Of a stretch of DNA of 64,000 nucleotides, positions 13,501 to 28,500 are shown piece after piece. The notes below the pieces were generated by a model. It had not been told where the DNA came from and did no database searches. It saw nothing but the letters and a program-made list of their open reading frames with translations. The DNA is taken from NCBI GenBank assembly GCA_032718475.1, contig JAUCBJ010003721.1, positions 62,001-126,000 of the forward strand. The letters are read 5' to 3'. Each line of letters opens with the position of its first letter. Within the stretch, counting starts at the first letter, position 1. The stretch comes from Nemertoderma westbladi. Lineage: Eukaryota > Xenacoelomorpha > Nemertodermatida > Nemertodermatidae. A program made the position numbers and the translations under genes.

Positions 13501-16500
13501 GGATCCGTCCAACATCCAACTTGTATCCGTCCAACATCCAACTTAGATCCGTCCAACATCCAACTTGGATCCGTCCAACATCCAACTTGGATCCGTCCAA
13601 CATCCACCTTGGATCCGTCCAACCCAACTTGGATCCGTCCAACATCCAACTTGGATCCGTCCACCATCCAACTTGGATCCGTCCAACATCCACCTTGGAT
13701 CCGTCCAATCCAACTTGGATCCGTCCAACATCCAACTTGGATCCGTCCAACATACAACTTGGATCCGTCCAACATCCAACTTGGATCCGTTCAACATCCA
13801 ACTTGGATCCGTACAACATACAACTTGGATCCGTCCAATATCCAACTTGGATCCGTCCAACCCAACTTGGATCCGTCCAATATCCAACTTGGAACCGTCC
13901 AACCCAACTTGGATCCGTCCAACACCCAACTTGGATCCGTCCAACCCAACTTGGATCCGTCCAACACCCAACTTGGATCCGTCCAACATCCAACTTGGAT
14001 CCGTCCAACCCAATTTGGATCCGTCCAACATCCACCTTGGATCCGTCCAACATCCAACTTGGATCCGTCCAACATCCAACTTGGATCCGTCCAACCCAAC
14101 TTGGATCCGTCCAACATACAACTTGGATCAGTCCAACCCAACTTGGATCCGTCCAACACCCAACTTGGATCCATCCAACATCCAACTTGGATCCGTCCAA
14201 CATCCAACTTGGATCCGTCCAATATCTAACTTGGATCCGTCCAATATCTAACTTGGATCCGTCCAACATCCAACTTGGATCCATCCAACATGGATCCGTC
14301 CAACATACAACTTGGATCCGTCCAACCCAACTTGGATCCGTCCAACATACAACTTGGATCCGTCCAACATCCAACTTGGATCCGTCCAACATCCAACTTG
14401 GATCCGTCCAACATCCAAATTGGATCCGTCCAACCCAACTTGGATCCGTCCAACATCCAACTTGGATCCGTCCAACATCCAACTTGGATCCGTCCAACAT
14501 CCAACTTGGATCCGTCCAATATCTAACTTGGATCCGTCCAACAACCAACTTGGATCCGTCCAACATACAACTTGGATCCGTCCAACATACAACTTGGATC
14601 CGTCCAACATCCAACTTGGATCCGTCCAACATCCAACTTGGATCCGTCCAACATCCAAATTGGATCCGTCCAACCCAACTTGGATCCGTCCAACATCCAA
14701 CTTGGATCCGTCCAACATCCAACTTGGATCCGTCCAACATCCAACTTGGATCCGTCCAATATCTAACTTGGATCCGTCCAACAACCAACTTGGATCCGTC
14801 CAACATACAACTTGGATCCATCCAACATACAACTTGGATCCGTCCAACCCAACTTGGATCCGTCCAACATACAACTTGGATCCGTCCAACCCAACTTGGA
14901 TCCGTGCAACCCAACTTGGATCCGTCCAACATCCAACTTGGATCCGTCCAACATCCAACTTGGATCCGTCCAACATCCAACTTGGATCCGTCCAACATAC
15001 AACTTGGATCCGTCCAACATCCAACTTGGATCCGTCCAACACCCAACTTGGATCCGTCCAACATCCAAGTTGGATCCGTCCAACATCCAACTTGGATCCG
15101 TCCAATATCTAACTTGGATCCGTCCAACAACCAACTTGGATCCGTCCAACATACAACTTGGATCCGTCCAACATACAACTTGGATCCGTTCAACATACAA
15201 CTTGGATCCGTCCAACATACAACTTGGATCCGTCCAACATACAACTTGGATCCGTCCAACATACAACTTGGATCCGTCCAACATACAACTTGGATCCATC
15301 CAACATACAACTTGGATCCGTCCAACATACAACTTGGATCCGTTCAACATACAACTTGGATCCATCCAACATACAACTTGGATCCGTCCAACCCAACTTG
15401 GATCCGTCCAACATACAACTTGGATCCGTCCAACCCAACTTGGATCCGTGCAACCCAACTTGGATCCGTCCAACATCTAACTTGGATCCGTCCAACATCC
15501 AACTTGGATCCGTCCAACATCCAACTTGGATCCGTCCAACACCCAACTTGGATCCGTCCAACATCCAAGTTGAATCCGTCCAACATCCAACTTGGATCCG
15601 TCCAACATCCAACTTGGATCCGTCCAACACCCAACTTGGATCCGTCCAACATCCAAGTTGAATCCGTCCAACATCCAACTTGGATCCGTCCAACCCAACT
15701 TGGATCCGTGCAACCCAACTTGGATCAGTCCAACATCTAACTTGGATCCGTCCAACATCCAACTTGGATCCGTCCAACATCCAACTTGGATCCGTCCAAC
15801 ACCCAACTTGGATCCGTCCAACATCCAAGTTGAATCCGTCCAACATCCAACTTGGATCCGTCTAAGATCCACCTTGGATCAGTCCAACATCCAACTTGGA
15901 TCCGTCCAATATCTAACTTGGATCCGTCCAACCCAACTTGGATCCGTCCAACATACAACTTGGATCCGTCCAACCCAACTTGGATCCGTGCAACCCAACT
16001 TGGATCCGTCCAACATCTAACTTGGATCCGTCCAACATCCAACTTGGATCCGTCCAACATCCAACTTGGATCCGTCCAACACCCAACTTGGATCCGTCCA
16101 ACATCCAAGTTGAATCCGTCCAACATCCAACTTGGATCCGTCTAAGATCCACCTTGGATCAGTCCAACATCCAACTTGGATCCGTCCAATATCTAACTTG
16201 GATCCGTCCAACATCCAACTTGGATCCGTCCAACATCCAACTTGGATCCGTCCAACATCCAACTTGGATCCGTCCAACACCCAACTTGGATCCGTCCAAC
16301 ATCCAAGTTGAATCCGTCCAACATCCAACTTGGATCCGTCTAAGATCCACCTTGGATCAGTCCAACATCCAACTTGGATCCGTCCAATATCTAACTTGGA
16401 TCCGTCCAACAACCAACTTGGATCCGTCCAACATCCAACTTGGATCCGTCCAACATCCAACTTGGATCCGTCCAACATACAACTTGGATCCGTCCAACAT

Positions 16501-19500
16501 CCAACTTGGATCCGTCCAACATCCAACTTGTATCCGTCCAACATCCAACTTAGATCCGTCCAACATCCAACTTGGATCCGTCCAACATCCAACTTGGATC
16601 CGTCCAACATCCACCTTGGATCCGTCCAACCCAACTTGGATCCGTCCAACATCCAACTTGGATCCGTCCACCATCCAACTTGGATCCGTCCAACATCCAC
16701 CTTGGATCCGTCCAATCCAACTTGGATCCGTCCAACATCCAACTTGGATCCGTCCAACATACAACTTGGATCCGTCCAACATCCAACTTGGATCCGTTCA
16801 ACATCCAACTTGGATCCGTACAACATACAACTTGGATCCGTCCAATATCCAACTTGGATCCGTCCAACCCAACTTGGATCCGTCCAATATCCAACTTGGA
16901 ACCGTCCAACCCAACTTGGATCCGTCCAACACCCAACTTGGATCCGTCCAACCCAACTTGGATCCGTCCAACACCCAACTTGGATCCGTCCAACATCCAA
17001 CTTGGATCTGTCCAACCCAATTTGGATCCGTCCAACATCCACCTTGGATCCGTCCAACATCCAACTTGGATCCGTCCAACATCCAACTTGGATCCGTCCA
17101 ACCCAACTTGGATCCGTCCAACATACAACTTGGATCAGTCCAACCCAACTTGGATCCGTCCAACACCCAACTTGGATCCATCCAACATCCAACTTGGATC
17201 CGTCCAACATCCAACTTGGATCCGTCCAATATCTAACTTGGATCCGTCCAATATCTAACTTGGATCCGTCCAACATCCAACTTGGATCCATCCAACATGG
17301 ATCCGTCCAACATACAACTTGGATCCGTCCAACCCAACTTGGATCCGTCCAACATACAACTTGGATCCGTCCAACATCCAACTTGGATCCGTCCAACATC
17401 CAACTTGGATCCGTCCAACATCCAAATTGGATCCGTCCAACCCAACTTGGATCCGTCCAACATCCAACTTGGATCCGTCCAACATCCAACTTGGATCCGT
17501 CCAACATCCAACTTGGATCCGTCCAACATCCAACTTGGATCCGTCCAACCCAACTTGGATCCGTCCAACATCCAACTTGGATCCGTCCAACATCCAACTT
17601 GGATCCGTCCAACATCCAACTTGGATCCGTCCAACCCAACTTGGATCCGTCCAACATCCAACTTGGATCCGTCCTACATCCAACTTGGATCCGTCCAACA
17701 TCCAACTTTGATCCGTCCAACATCCAACTTGGATCCGTCCAACCCAACTTGGATCCGTCCAACATCCAACTTGGATCCGTCCAACATCCAACTTGGATCC
17801 GTCCAACATCCAACTTGGATCCGTCCTACATACAACTTGGATCCGTCCAACATACAACTTGGATCCATCCAACATACAACTTGGATCCGTCCAACCCAAC
17901 TTGGATCCGTCCAACATACAACTTGGATCCGTCCAACCCAACTTGGATCCGTGCAACCCAACTTGGATCCGTCCAACATCCAACTTGGATCCGTCCAACA
18001 TCCAACTTGGATCCGTCCAACATACAACTTGGATCCGTCCAACATCCAACTTGGATCCGTCCAACACCCAACTTGGATCCGTCCAACATCCAAGTTGGAT
18101 CCGTCCAACATCCAACTTGGATCCGTCTAAGATCCACCTTGGATCAGTCCAACATCCAACTTGGATCCGTCCAATATCTAACTTGGATCCGTCCAACAAC
18201 CAACTTGGATCCGTCCAACATCCAACTTGGATCCGTCCAACATACAACTTGGATCCATCCAACATACAACTTGGATCCGTCCAACATACAACTTGGATCC
18301 GTCCAACATCCAACTTGATCCGTCCATCATACAACTTGGATCCGTCCAACATACAACTTGGATCCGTTCAACATACAACTTGGATCCATCCAACATACAA
18401 CTTGGATCCGTCCAACCCAACTTGGATCCGTCCAACATACAACTTGGATCCATCCAACATACAACTTGGATCCGTCCAACCCAACTTGGATCCGTCCAAC
18501 ATACAACTTGGATCCGTCCAACCCAACTTGGATCCGTGCAACCCAACTTGGATCCGTCCAACATCCAACTTGGATCCGTCCAACATCCAACTTGGATCCG
18601 TCCAACATACAACTTGGATCCGTCCAACATCCAACTTGGATCCGTCCAACACCCAACTTGGATCCGTCCAACATCCAAGTTGGATCCGTCCAACATCCAA
18701 CTTGGATCCGTCCAATATCTAACTTGGATCCGTCCAACAACCAACTTGGATCCGTCCAACATACAACTTGGATCCGTTCAACATACAACTTGGATCCGTT
18801 CAACATACAACTTGGATCCGTCCAACATACAACTTGGATCCGTCCAACATACAACTTGGATCCGTCCAACATACAACTTGGATCCGTCCAACATACAACT
18901 TGGATCCATCCAACATACAACTTGGATCCGTCCAACATCCAAGTTGGATCCGTCCAACATCCAACTTGGATCCGTCCAATATCTAACTTGGATCCGTCCA
19001 ACAACCAACTTGGATCCGTCCAACATACAACTTGGATCCGTTCAACATACAACTTGGATCCGTTCAACATACAACTTGGATCCGTCCAACATACAACTTG
19101 GATCCGTCCAACATACAACTTGGATCCGTCCAACATACAACTTGGATCCGTCCAACATACAACTTGGATCCGTTCAACATACAACTTGGATCCGTCCAAC
19201 ATACAACTTGGATCCGTCCAACATACAACTTGGATCCGTCCAACATACAACTTGGATCCGTTCAACATACAACTTGGATCCATCCAACATACAACTTGGA
19301 TCCGTCCAACCCAACTTGGATCCGTCCAACATACAACTTGGATCCGTCCAACCCAACTTGGATCCGTGCAACCCAACTTGGATCCGTCCAACATCTAACT
19401 TGGATCCGTCCAACATCCAACTTGGATCCGTCCAACATCCAACTTGGATCCGTCCAACACCCAACTTGGATCCGTCCAACATCCAAGTTGAATCCGTCCA

Positions 19501-22500
19501 ACATCCAACTTGGATCCGTCTAAGATCCACCTTGGATCAGTCCAACATCCAACTTGGATCCGTCCAATATCTAACTTGGATCCGTCCAACATCCAACTTG
19601 GATCCGTCCAACATCCAACTTGGATCCGTCCAACACCCAACTTGGATCAGTCCAACATCCAACTTGGATCCGTCCAACACCCAACTTGGATCCGTCCAAC
19701 ATCCAAGTTGAATCCGTCCAACATCCAACTTGGATCCGTCCAACCCAACTTGGATCCGTGCAACCCAACTTGGATCCGTCCAACATCTAACTTGGATCCG
19801 TCCAACATCCAACTTGGATCCGTCCAACATCCAACTTGGATCCGTCCAACACCCAACTTGGATCCGTCCAACATCCAAGTTGAATCCGTCCAACATCCAA
19901 CTTGGATCCGTCTAAGATCCACCTTGGATCAGTCCAACATCCAACTTGGATCCGTCCAATATCTAACTTGGATCCGTCCAACCCAACTTGGATCCGTCCA
20001 ACATACAACTTGGATCCGTCCAACCCAACTTGGATCCGTGCAACCCAACTTGGATCCGTCCAACATCTAACTTGGATCCGTCCAACATCCAACTTGGATC
20101 CGTCCAACATCCAACTTGGATCCGTCCAACACCCAACTTGGATCCGTCCAACATCCAAGTTGAATCCGTCCAACATCCAACTTGGATCCGTCTAAGATCC
20201 ACCTTGGATCAGTCCAACATCCAACTTGGATCCGTCCAATATCTAACTTGGATCCGTCCAACATCCAACTTGGATCCGTCCAACATCCAACTTGGATCCG
20301 TCCAACATCCAACTTGGATCCGTCCAACACCCAACTTGGATCCGTCCAACATCCAAGTTGAATCCGTCCAACATCCAACTTGGATCCGTCTAAGATCCAC
20401 CTTGGATCAGTCCAACATCCAACTTGGATCCGTCCAATATCTAACTTGGATCCGTCCAACAACCAACTTGGATCCGTCCAACATCCAACTTGGATCCGTC
20501 CAACATCCAACTTGGATCCGTCCAACATACAACTTGGATCCGTCCAACATCCAACTTGGATCCGTCCAACATCCAACTTGTATCCGTCCAACATCCAACT
20601 TAGATCCGTCCAACATCCAACTTGGATCCGTCCAACATCCAACTTGGATCCGTCCAACATCCACCTTGGATCCGTCCAACCCAACTTGGATCCGTCCAAC
20701 ATCCAACTTGGATCCGTCCACCATCCAACTTGGATCCGTCCAACATCCACCTTGGATCCGTCCAATCCAACTTGGATCCGTCCAACATCCAACTTGGATC
20801 CGTCCAACATACAACTTGGATCCGTCCAACATCCAACTTGGATCCGTTCAACATCCAACTTGGATCCGTACAACATACAACTTGGATCCGTCCAATATCC
20901 AACTTGGATCCGTCCAACCCAACTTGGATCCGTCCAATATCCAACTTGGAACCGTCCAACCCAACTTGGATCCGTCCAACACCCAACTTGGATCCGTCCA
21001 ACCCAACTTGGATCCGTCCAACACCCAACTTGGATCCGTCCAACATCCAACTTGGATCCGTCCAACCCAATTTGGATCCGTCCAACATCCACCTTGGATC
21101 CGTCCAACATCCAACTTGGATCCGTCCAACATCCAACTTGGATCCGTCCAACCCAACTTGGATCCGTCCAACATACAACTTGGATCAGTCCAACCCAACT
21201 TGGATCCGTCCAACACCCAACTTGGATCCATCCAACATCCAACTTGGATCCGTCCAACATCCAACTTGGATCCGTCCAATATCTAACTTGGATCCGTCCA
21301 ATATCTAACTTGGATCCGTCCAACATCCAACTTGGATCCATCCAACATGGATCCGTCCAACATACAACTTGGATCCGTCCAACCCAACTTGGATCCGTCC
21401 AACATACAACTTGGATCCGTCCAACATCCAACTTGGATCCGTCCAACATCCAACTTGGATCCGTCCAACATCCAAATTGGATCCGTCCAACCCAACTTGG
21501 ATCCGTCCAACATCCAACTTGGATCCGTCCAACATCCAACTTGGATCCGTCCAACATCCAACTTGGATCCGTCCAACATCCAACTTGGATCCGTCCAACC
21601 CAACTTGGATCCGTCCAACATCCAACTTGGATCCGTCCAACATCCAACTTGGATCCGTCCAACATCCAACTTGGATCCGTCCAACCCAACTTGGATCCGT
21701 CCAACATCCAACTTGGATCCGTCCTACATCCAACTTGGATCCGTCCAACATCCAACTTTGATCCGTCCAACATCCAACTTGGATCCGTCCAACCCAACTT
21801 GGATCCGTCCAACATCCAACTTGGATCCGTCCAACATCCAACTTGGATCCGTCCAACATCCAACTTGGATCCGTCCTACATCCAACTTGGATCCGTCCAA
21901 CCCAACTTGGATCCGTCCAACATCCAACTTGGATCCGTCCAACCCAACTTGGATCCATCCAACCCAACTTGGATCCGTCCAACATCCAACTTGGATCCAT
22001 CCAATATCTAACTTGGATCCGTCCAATATCTAACTTGGATCCGTCCAACCCAACTTGGATCCGTCCAACACCCAACTTGGATCCGTCCAACCCAACTTGG
22101 ATCCGTCCAACATCCAACTTGGATCCGTCAAACATACATCTTGGATCCGTCCAACCCAACTTGGATCTGTCCAACACCCAACTTGGATCCGTCCAACCCA
22201 ACTTGGATCCGTCCAACATCCAACTTGGATCCGTCCAACCCAACTTGGATCCGTCCAACCCAACTTGGATCCGTCCAACATCCAACTTGGATCCGTCCAA
22301 TTATACACTCCTGAGGTTTCGATGAATGTATGTATATAGCTTGGTCGGAGGGAGGCTGTATGTTGAAACAAACATGTGAAGGGCAATGAATAAATAATAT
22401 ATGATTAAATAATACACAGATCGCTAAATTAGTTAGCCTTTGGACCTGGAAATGGTGCAAAGATAAAATCTGTTTGAATTACATTCGTTCAGATTTCTTC

Positions 22501-25500
22501 ATATTAAGAATTCGAGGATAGTAATTACGATACTTATTACATGTTATTTATAATTAATTATGTTTAACTTCAAACTTAACTTAAAACTTAACTTAAAACT
22601 TTTTGAATTGTGAAGTTTACACTTACTCACTATTTATTTTACAAAAAGTAAAGTAAAATTAATATTAATCCGCAATTTAGAGGAATAGTAAAGGGGCATT
22701 TGGTTTTCGAGGGACAGTTACATCTTTTATAGCTCCGACTAAATTTAAAATTGTCAACCGCATACATCCTCCCGAACATATTCCATAAAATAAAATGTAG
22801 AGATACAGTTTTTGTGGGATTTAGATATTATTTCAATAGATACACACATAAAATATGCAAAGCTAAGTAACATTAACATTAATAAACTCTTAAAACACAA
22901 AGAGGGAAATAAAATAACAGAGATAAAATAACCCGCGAGTTGAAGCTATGCCGTGAATCCACTGGGGTTCCGTAACTGGTTGATAGAACGGTGCCACGCC
23001 CAAGCCAACGAATAATAACACAAGAGAGTCGCATATATAGATATTGATAGTTGAGCTGAAGAAACTGTCATAAAAACAATAAGATTGAGGAACCAGAGCA
23101 CGAAAATAAATCACCACTTTCAGCAAATTATAATGGATTTTTAAAGGTAATTAGGCCATTCCTAAGGATAGCAACAGATAAATAATTTAGTTAATTCCAG
23201 TAATTACGGTTATATGTATCACTTCGGAAGGGGGGTGGTATTAAATGTAAAATCAACTGGAATACACAAAACCTCTGGTACTAGTCAAGTTAGTTGTGGG
23301 GCGAGCCTTAGCGCACAATTATAATTAGTAAATAGGGCAAAATTTAATGTCAGTCTGTCTGTCTGAAATTAACAATTCATACGTAAATAACTTTTGAAGA
23401 TTTTAACTATTTTCAACAAAATTTTGTATGGGCATATTAGAGAAAAAGTTGCAATATTTTTTAAAGTTACGGGTAAATAAATACCTCTGGAACTTTTGAC
23501 TCCAGATCAACTCGAACTTGCTCGCGTGCTGCGCGATGCCCCACGAACGTGTTATAAACTGCAGATAGTTAAAGGAATATTATTTTTTAAACATTTATAA
23601 TCTGATTAAATTAAATACTTTATTATTATTTTAGTTATTAAATTTACATTAAAAACACTTTATTAACTTTTGTTTGTATTATTGATTAACAACATATTAA
23701 ATGCAAAGATTTCTTAAAAAACTTATTGGACTATGCGGAATCCTGACGTTACTCATTCTCTTAATCATAAATCTGATTGGATTAAAGACAGACACTAAGT
23801 GCTACCTGCCTCATTCCGAGCAACAGAGGCAGGAGTATACCATTGTAACTACGGAAGCCCAGCCAGTAGCAGTGCAGACCCAAACAACAACGAATACAAT
23901 AAATCGCAAACTTTTACTACTCAAGGACTTTCTAAGACCTACCAACACAGACAACCACGCTAAGCACATACTCGATTGCATTGATATCAGAGACATGTCC
24001 ACAGTCACACTGAAGCAGGGGGTTTCTAAGCAAACAGACTTGGGTTACTATGGCGACTACAAAGTGGTTCTAAAACGTTTAAATCCAAACGGTGCCGATG
24101 TTAAAAATTGTCTAAAGACAGTGGCGAAGGGTCACGAGCATTCCTGCAGGACAATGCCTAACTTTAAGTTGCTAAAGGAAATCGCCTTATTGGGCCAACT
24201 ACAGCACAGGAGTTTGGCAAAAATAACTGGGTGGTGCTTGAGGGGCGAACAAGGGGCGACCAATCACAGAGACGCTGGTATTGTCGTAGCTATGGAAGCC
24301 GGAACCCCAATGGATAAATCAACATTCAAAAACATGACACTTTACAATAGTTTAAATGTAAGTTAATAAATTTAATAAATTAAAATTTAATAAATTTAAT
24401 ACTTAATTAATAAATAAAATAGATAAAAATAAAAATAAAAATAAAATAAATAAAAATAAAATAAATTATTACGAGGTAAATTTGTACGATATATCGGAGA
24501 ATTCGCTCCAAAAACAAGGATGGATAAGTCTGGATATTGCCTACAACAATTCTGCCCAATACAAAATCTATAAAATATACTTACTTTTAGGGATGTCCCG
24601 GAATTCCGTTACGGCCGGAATTCCGGCGGTTTTTGCCTGATTCCGGTTCCGGCCGGAATTACCGGAATGGGGTCAATTCCGGCCGGAATTTTACCGGAAT
24701 TACCAGGTTCCTAACAAGTTTGATAGTTGCAATTAGTTTGTTAAATTATTATCAACATTTATATATTTTTTAAACATTATTACCAATTAGTTTAAGATAG
24801 TTTTCAACACTTGTAAAAAAAAGTATAGAAATAAAGTTTTCTTCGACGGTTAGAGCTAACATTTAAGGATGAAAGGCATAGATGCCCCCTGGTTAGCCCC
24901 TTCAAACCATTCGTGCCGAATCGAAAACTGCATTGGCCCACATGCAGGGATCGAACCCAAGACCTCCAGATAGATGGGTATTCAATGCAACCACTACACC
25001 AAGGTGGAACCTAACTAACCTATCTAACGGGGGAAAATTCACAGCCAGTATGTAACACAATTCCAAAAAATTTAACCTAATAATTAAACTAAAATGGTCC
25101 CACCATCTGTTACACCACCTACTGTAGTATTCATATACAATTTACAATAACCCTCATAATTTACATTAATTAATTAAACCCTTTGTCCTTCTGAAGTTAT
25201 TTTATGAAATGCATCATTAGGCCCGTGCCCCACTGGTCAAAATGTCAAAATGAATGCCTCCTTGCTCCATTGGTAACACAAGTCATAAGTCATTTGATAA
25301 AAAATATAAGATGCATATCACATTTACTGCATATTTATACCCAAAGTAACCAATCACAGGCCTCTTGGCGGATATAACACATGAGTCATGTGTCAAAAGA
25401 TGGAACATGGGACATAATCACTTTCGACTCATAGGTCGTAACTTACGATTTACCCAGTGGAGACGATTCCATTGAAACCAATGTGTTCCATAATTTATTC

Positions 25501-28500
25501 TGACTAAGATTATTCCGTGTTCCACTGGTAAATTTTATGTATAAAACTTACCAGTGGAGCACGGAACACCAATTTGCTTATAAAATGACTTTTTTATATC
25601 GATTTTACATTGATCTTACAATATTTTACATTGATTTTTTACATTACTTCACATTGAATTTAAATTATTTTACATTGATTTTATATTATTTTAATTTGAA
25701 TTAATTATTAAATAATATGATAATATTATGATTGGTATTGTCCAACGTAACATATATGATTGCCCCTAAAGATTTGCAGCTTATTTCCATGGGGGTCCTA
25801 TATGTTACTTGGTTACAAATACAATATTACACAATTACAATCACTACTCTAACCTAAAACTAATATAAACGTTATTACAATACGTTCAGGTCCTGCGAGT
25901 GGTCGTTAGTTCAGTCCTGCGTTGTAGGTGCTGTATAATATAGTAGTTTTATTTATATTTACAGCAAAGCCATTTCTTACCATAAATCTATTTATTCCCA
26001 GCAATAATTAAACTGTAACATGTACTATTGGCCTCGTTTATTGTTTTGGTTCGAATAACATGTCTCGGTAACATGCTCCTTTCCTTTAAAGGCACCAGGA
26101 TTTGCACCAAAGGACCTAATGACGCGAAACCATAGGTTTTTGGTTAACGCAGGTTCTAAATGAGTCTAAAGGCTAAAAACCTAACTTTTGGCCAAAGTTA
26201 TAGATTTTCAATTCCCTGTCGTTCAATGCCAAAGTACCATCCCGTCCCCATAAACGGCCATAACGGCCCCGGCCATTCTCCACTCCACCCACCTTAATTC
26301 CCCCCAAGGTTCTAATTCATCAACGTTACTTTTTTCCCGGAGAAAAAACTACGAAAAAGTAAAATAAAGTATTTTTGGTGGAATTTCTTAACTTTATTTT
26401 GTAACACTATATCGCTATCATTTATTAAAGAATTGAGCAACAAAAACGTACAAATTTAAGAATAATATTACATTAGAAATTTTTTTTTAAATATTCTCGC
26501 GTCCCTTTACAAACCTCACTGACGCTCGGTAAATAAAATGCCTAGAGAATAGTGAAAAAAAGTTATACCTTTTTCCCCATGTAATTAATAATTATTTGTT
26601 TATTTATTATTTTATTTATTTTTTTAATATTTTTTTACCTTTATTTATTTTTATTATATTTAGATATATTAATTATTTTAGATATTTTAGTTATATTAGG
26701 GTTTGCATGTGGAGGATCTAATTTACTGTAGAAATAAATCATTACCGGGCCCCGAAACCATATGATAATAATGGGACCGAATTGTCGGCTCGAACTGTTA
26801 CGACGAGCCTTTACCATCAAATTAGCAACTTAAGGCCAAACTCGAATAAACTCGACTTGTATGTAAATATTACAGATTGTTCGACAGATGTACGAATTGC
26901 TGGACTATTTGCGGGATTCTCCAATAGGTGATCTCCTAGTTCCCGACCTTAAGATTAACCAGTTCGCCTACACTTCCGACATGGTACCGAAACTCATCGA
27001 CGTAGATGATGTTTCAGACATGGTGAAGGAATGCAGAAGAGATGAAGACTGTACTCAGGTTGACGGGACGAGGAAAGGTGAAGTAGGTAGGTGAAACTGC
27101 TTAAATTACTAGAAAATAATATCCTCCCTTGCCCACAGTAGTGCCCGGACAACCGTGACCGAGGCTCGTATCGCCACTCGATTCCCTAAACCTATACCCT
27201 CCCCTGAGGTGGGAGACAAGTTTAGTTTATATTGAAAACTATCGCGAGTTAAAAAAAAAATCACGAGTACAAATTTCACGAGTTTAAAAATATTGAGAAT
27301 AAAAAATATCGAGAGTAAAAATATCACGAGAAAAAATATCGCCAGTAGAATATCGCTTCTAGTAGGCCCCACGCAAATTCTACTTGGAAAATTTCCAAAC
27401 TTTTGACAGACCATACACCAAGTTTGGTTAAATTTGATTGTTATTAACTTTCAAATATTCGGATCGACAGAACGATAGGTTGATTAAATGGTTAATGATT
27501 ACAAGGATAATGATTAATGGTACCCCTCACCAAGGCTCACCTTACATCGTGTCTAGCCAGACAAAAGCCTATGTTGGCTGTTGGCCACCACGCCATGACA
27601 TTAAAATTCGTGTGAAGAATACCGGTAATAATTTAAGTATTTGTATGTTTACCGCTTGCTTGACACCTGGGCTTGGTATTCATGAAGCGGTGTTAAGTTC
27701 AGAGCTATTTTGATTGATACCGAAACTGATGTGGTCTACAGTATTAGTAGTAGTGATTAGGGATGTCCCGGAATTCCGTTCCGGCCGGAATTCCGGCGGT
27801 TTTTGCCCGATTCCGGTTCCGGCCGGAATTGCCGGAATGGGGTCAATTCCGGCCGGAATTTTACCGGAATTACAAGGTTCATATCTAGATTAATAGCTGC
27901 AATTAGTTTGTTAAAATATTATCAAAATTTATATATTTTTTAAACATTATTACCAATTAGTTTAAGATACTTTTCAACGCTTGCAAAAAAGTATAGAAAT
28001 AAAGTTTTCTTCGACCGTTAGAGCTAATATTTAAAGATGCAAGGCATAGATGCCCCCTGGTTAGCCCCTTCAAACCATTCGTGCCGAATCGAAAACTGCC
28101 TTGGCCCACATACAGGGATCGAACCCACGACCTCCAGATAGATTGGAAATCAATGCAACCACTACACCAAGGTGGAACCTAACTAACCTATGTATCGAGG
28201 AAAAATTCACAGCCACCCTTTTTAGTTTATTAATCACAGTAACCAATCACAGGCCTCTTGCCGGATATAACACATGAGCCATGTCCATGTGTCAAAAGAT
28301 GGAACATGGGACATAATCACTTTCGACTCATAGGTCGTAAATTACGATTTACCAGAGGAGACGCTCCCATTGAAACCAATGTGTTCCATAATTTATTCTG
28401 ACTAAGACTACATAAGACTTACCAGTGGAGCACGGGCCTTCACGAGTGGTTTTTCCAACTTGCTTATAAAATGGCGTTTTTCAGATTGATTTTACATTAT

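Noticed and set aside
24476-24580. Possible extra kinase exon ([16 protein letters not shown])
   Set aside because: There is no GT donor in a usable phase, and direct joining of 24357 to 26876 restores the conserved alignment.
27438-27713. 91-codon open frame in intron 2 of the kinase gene
   Set aside because: No family resemblance, and the exon 2 to exon 3 phases already fit without it.
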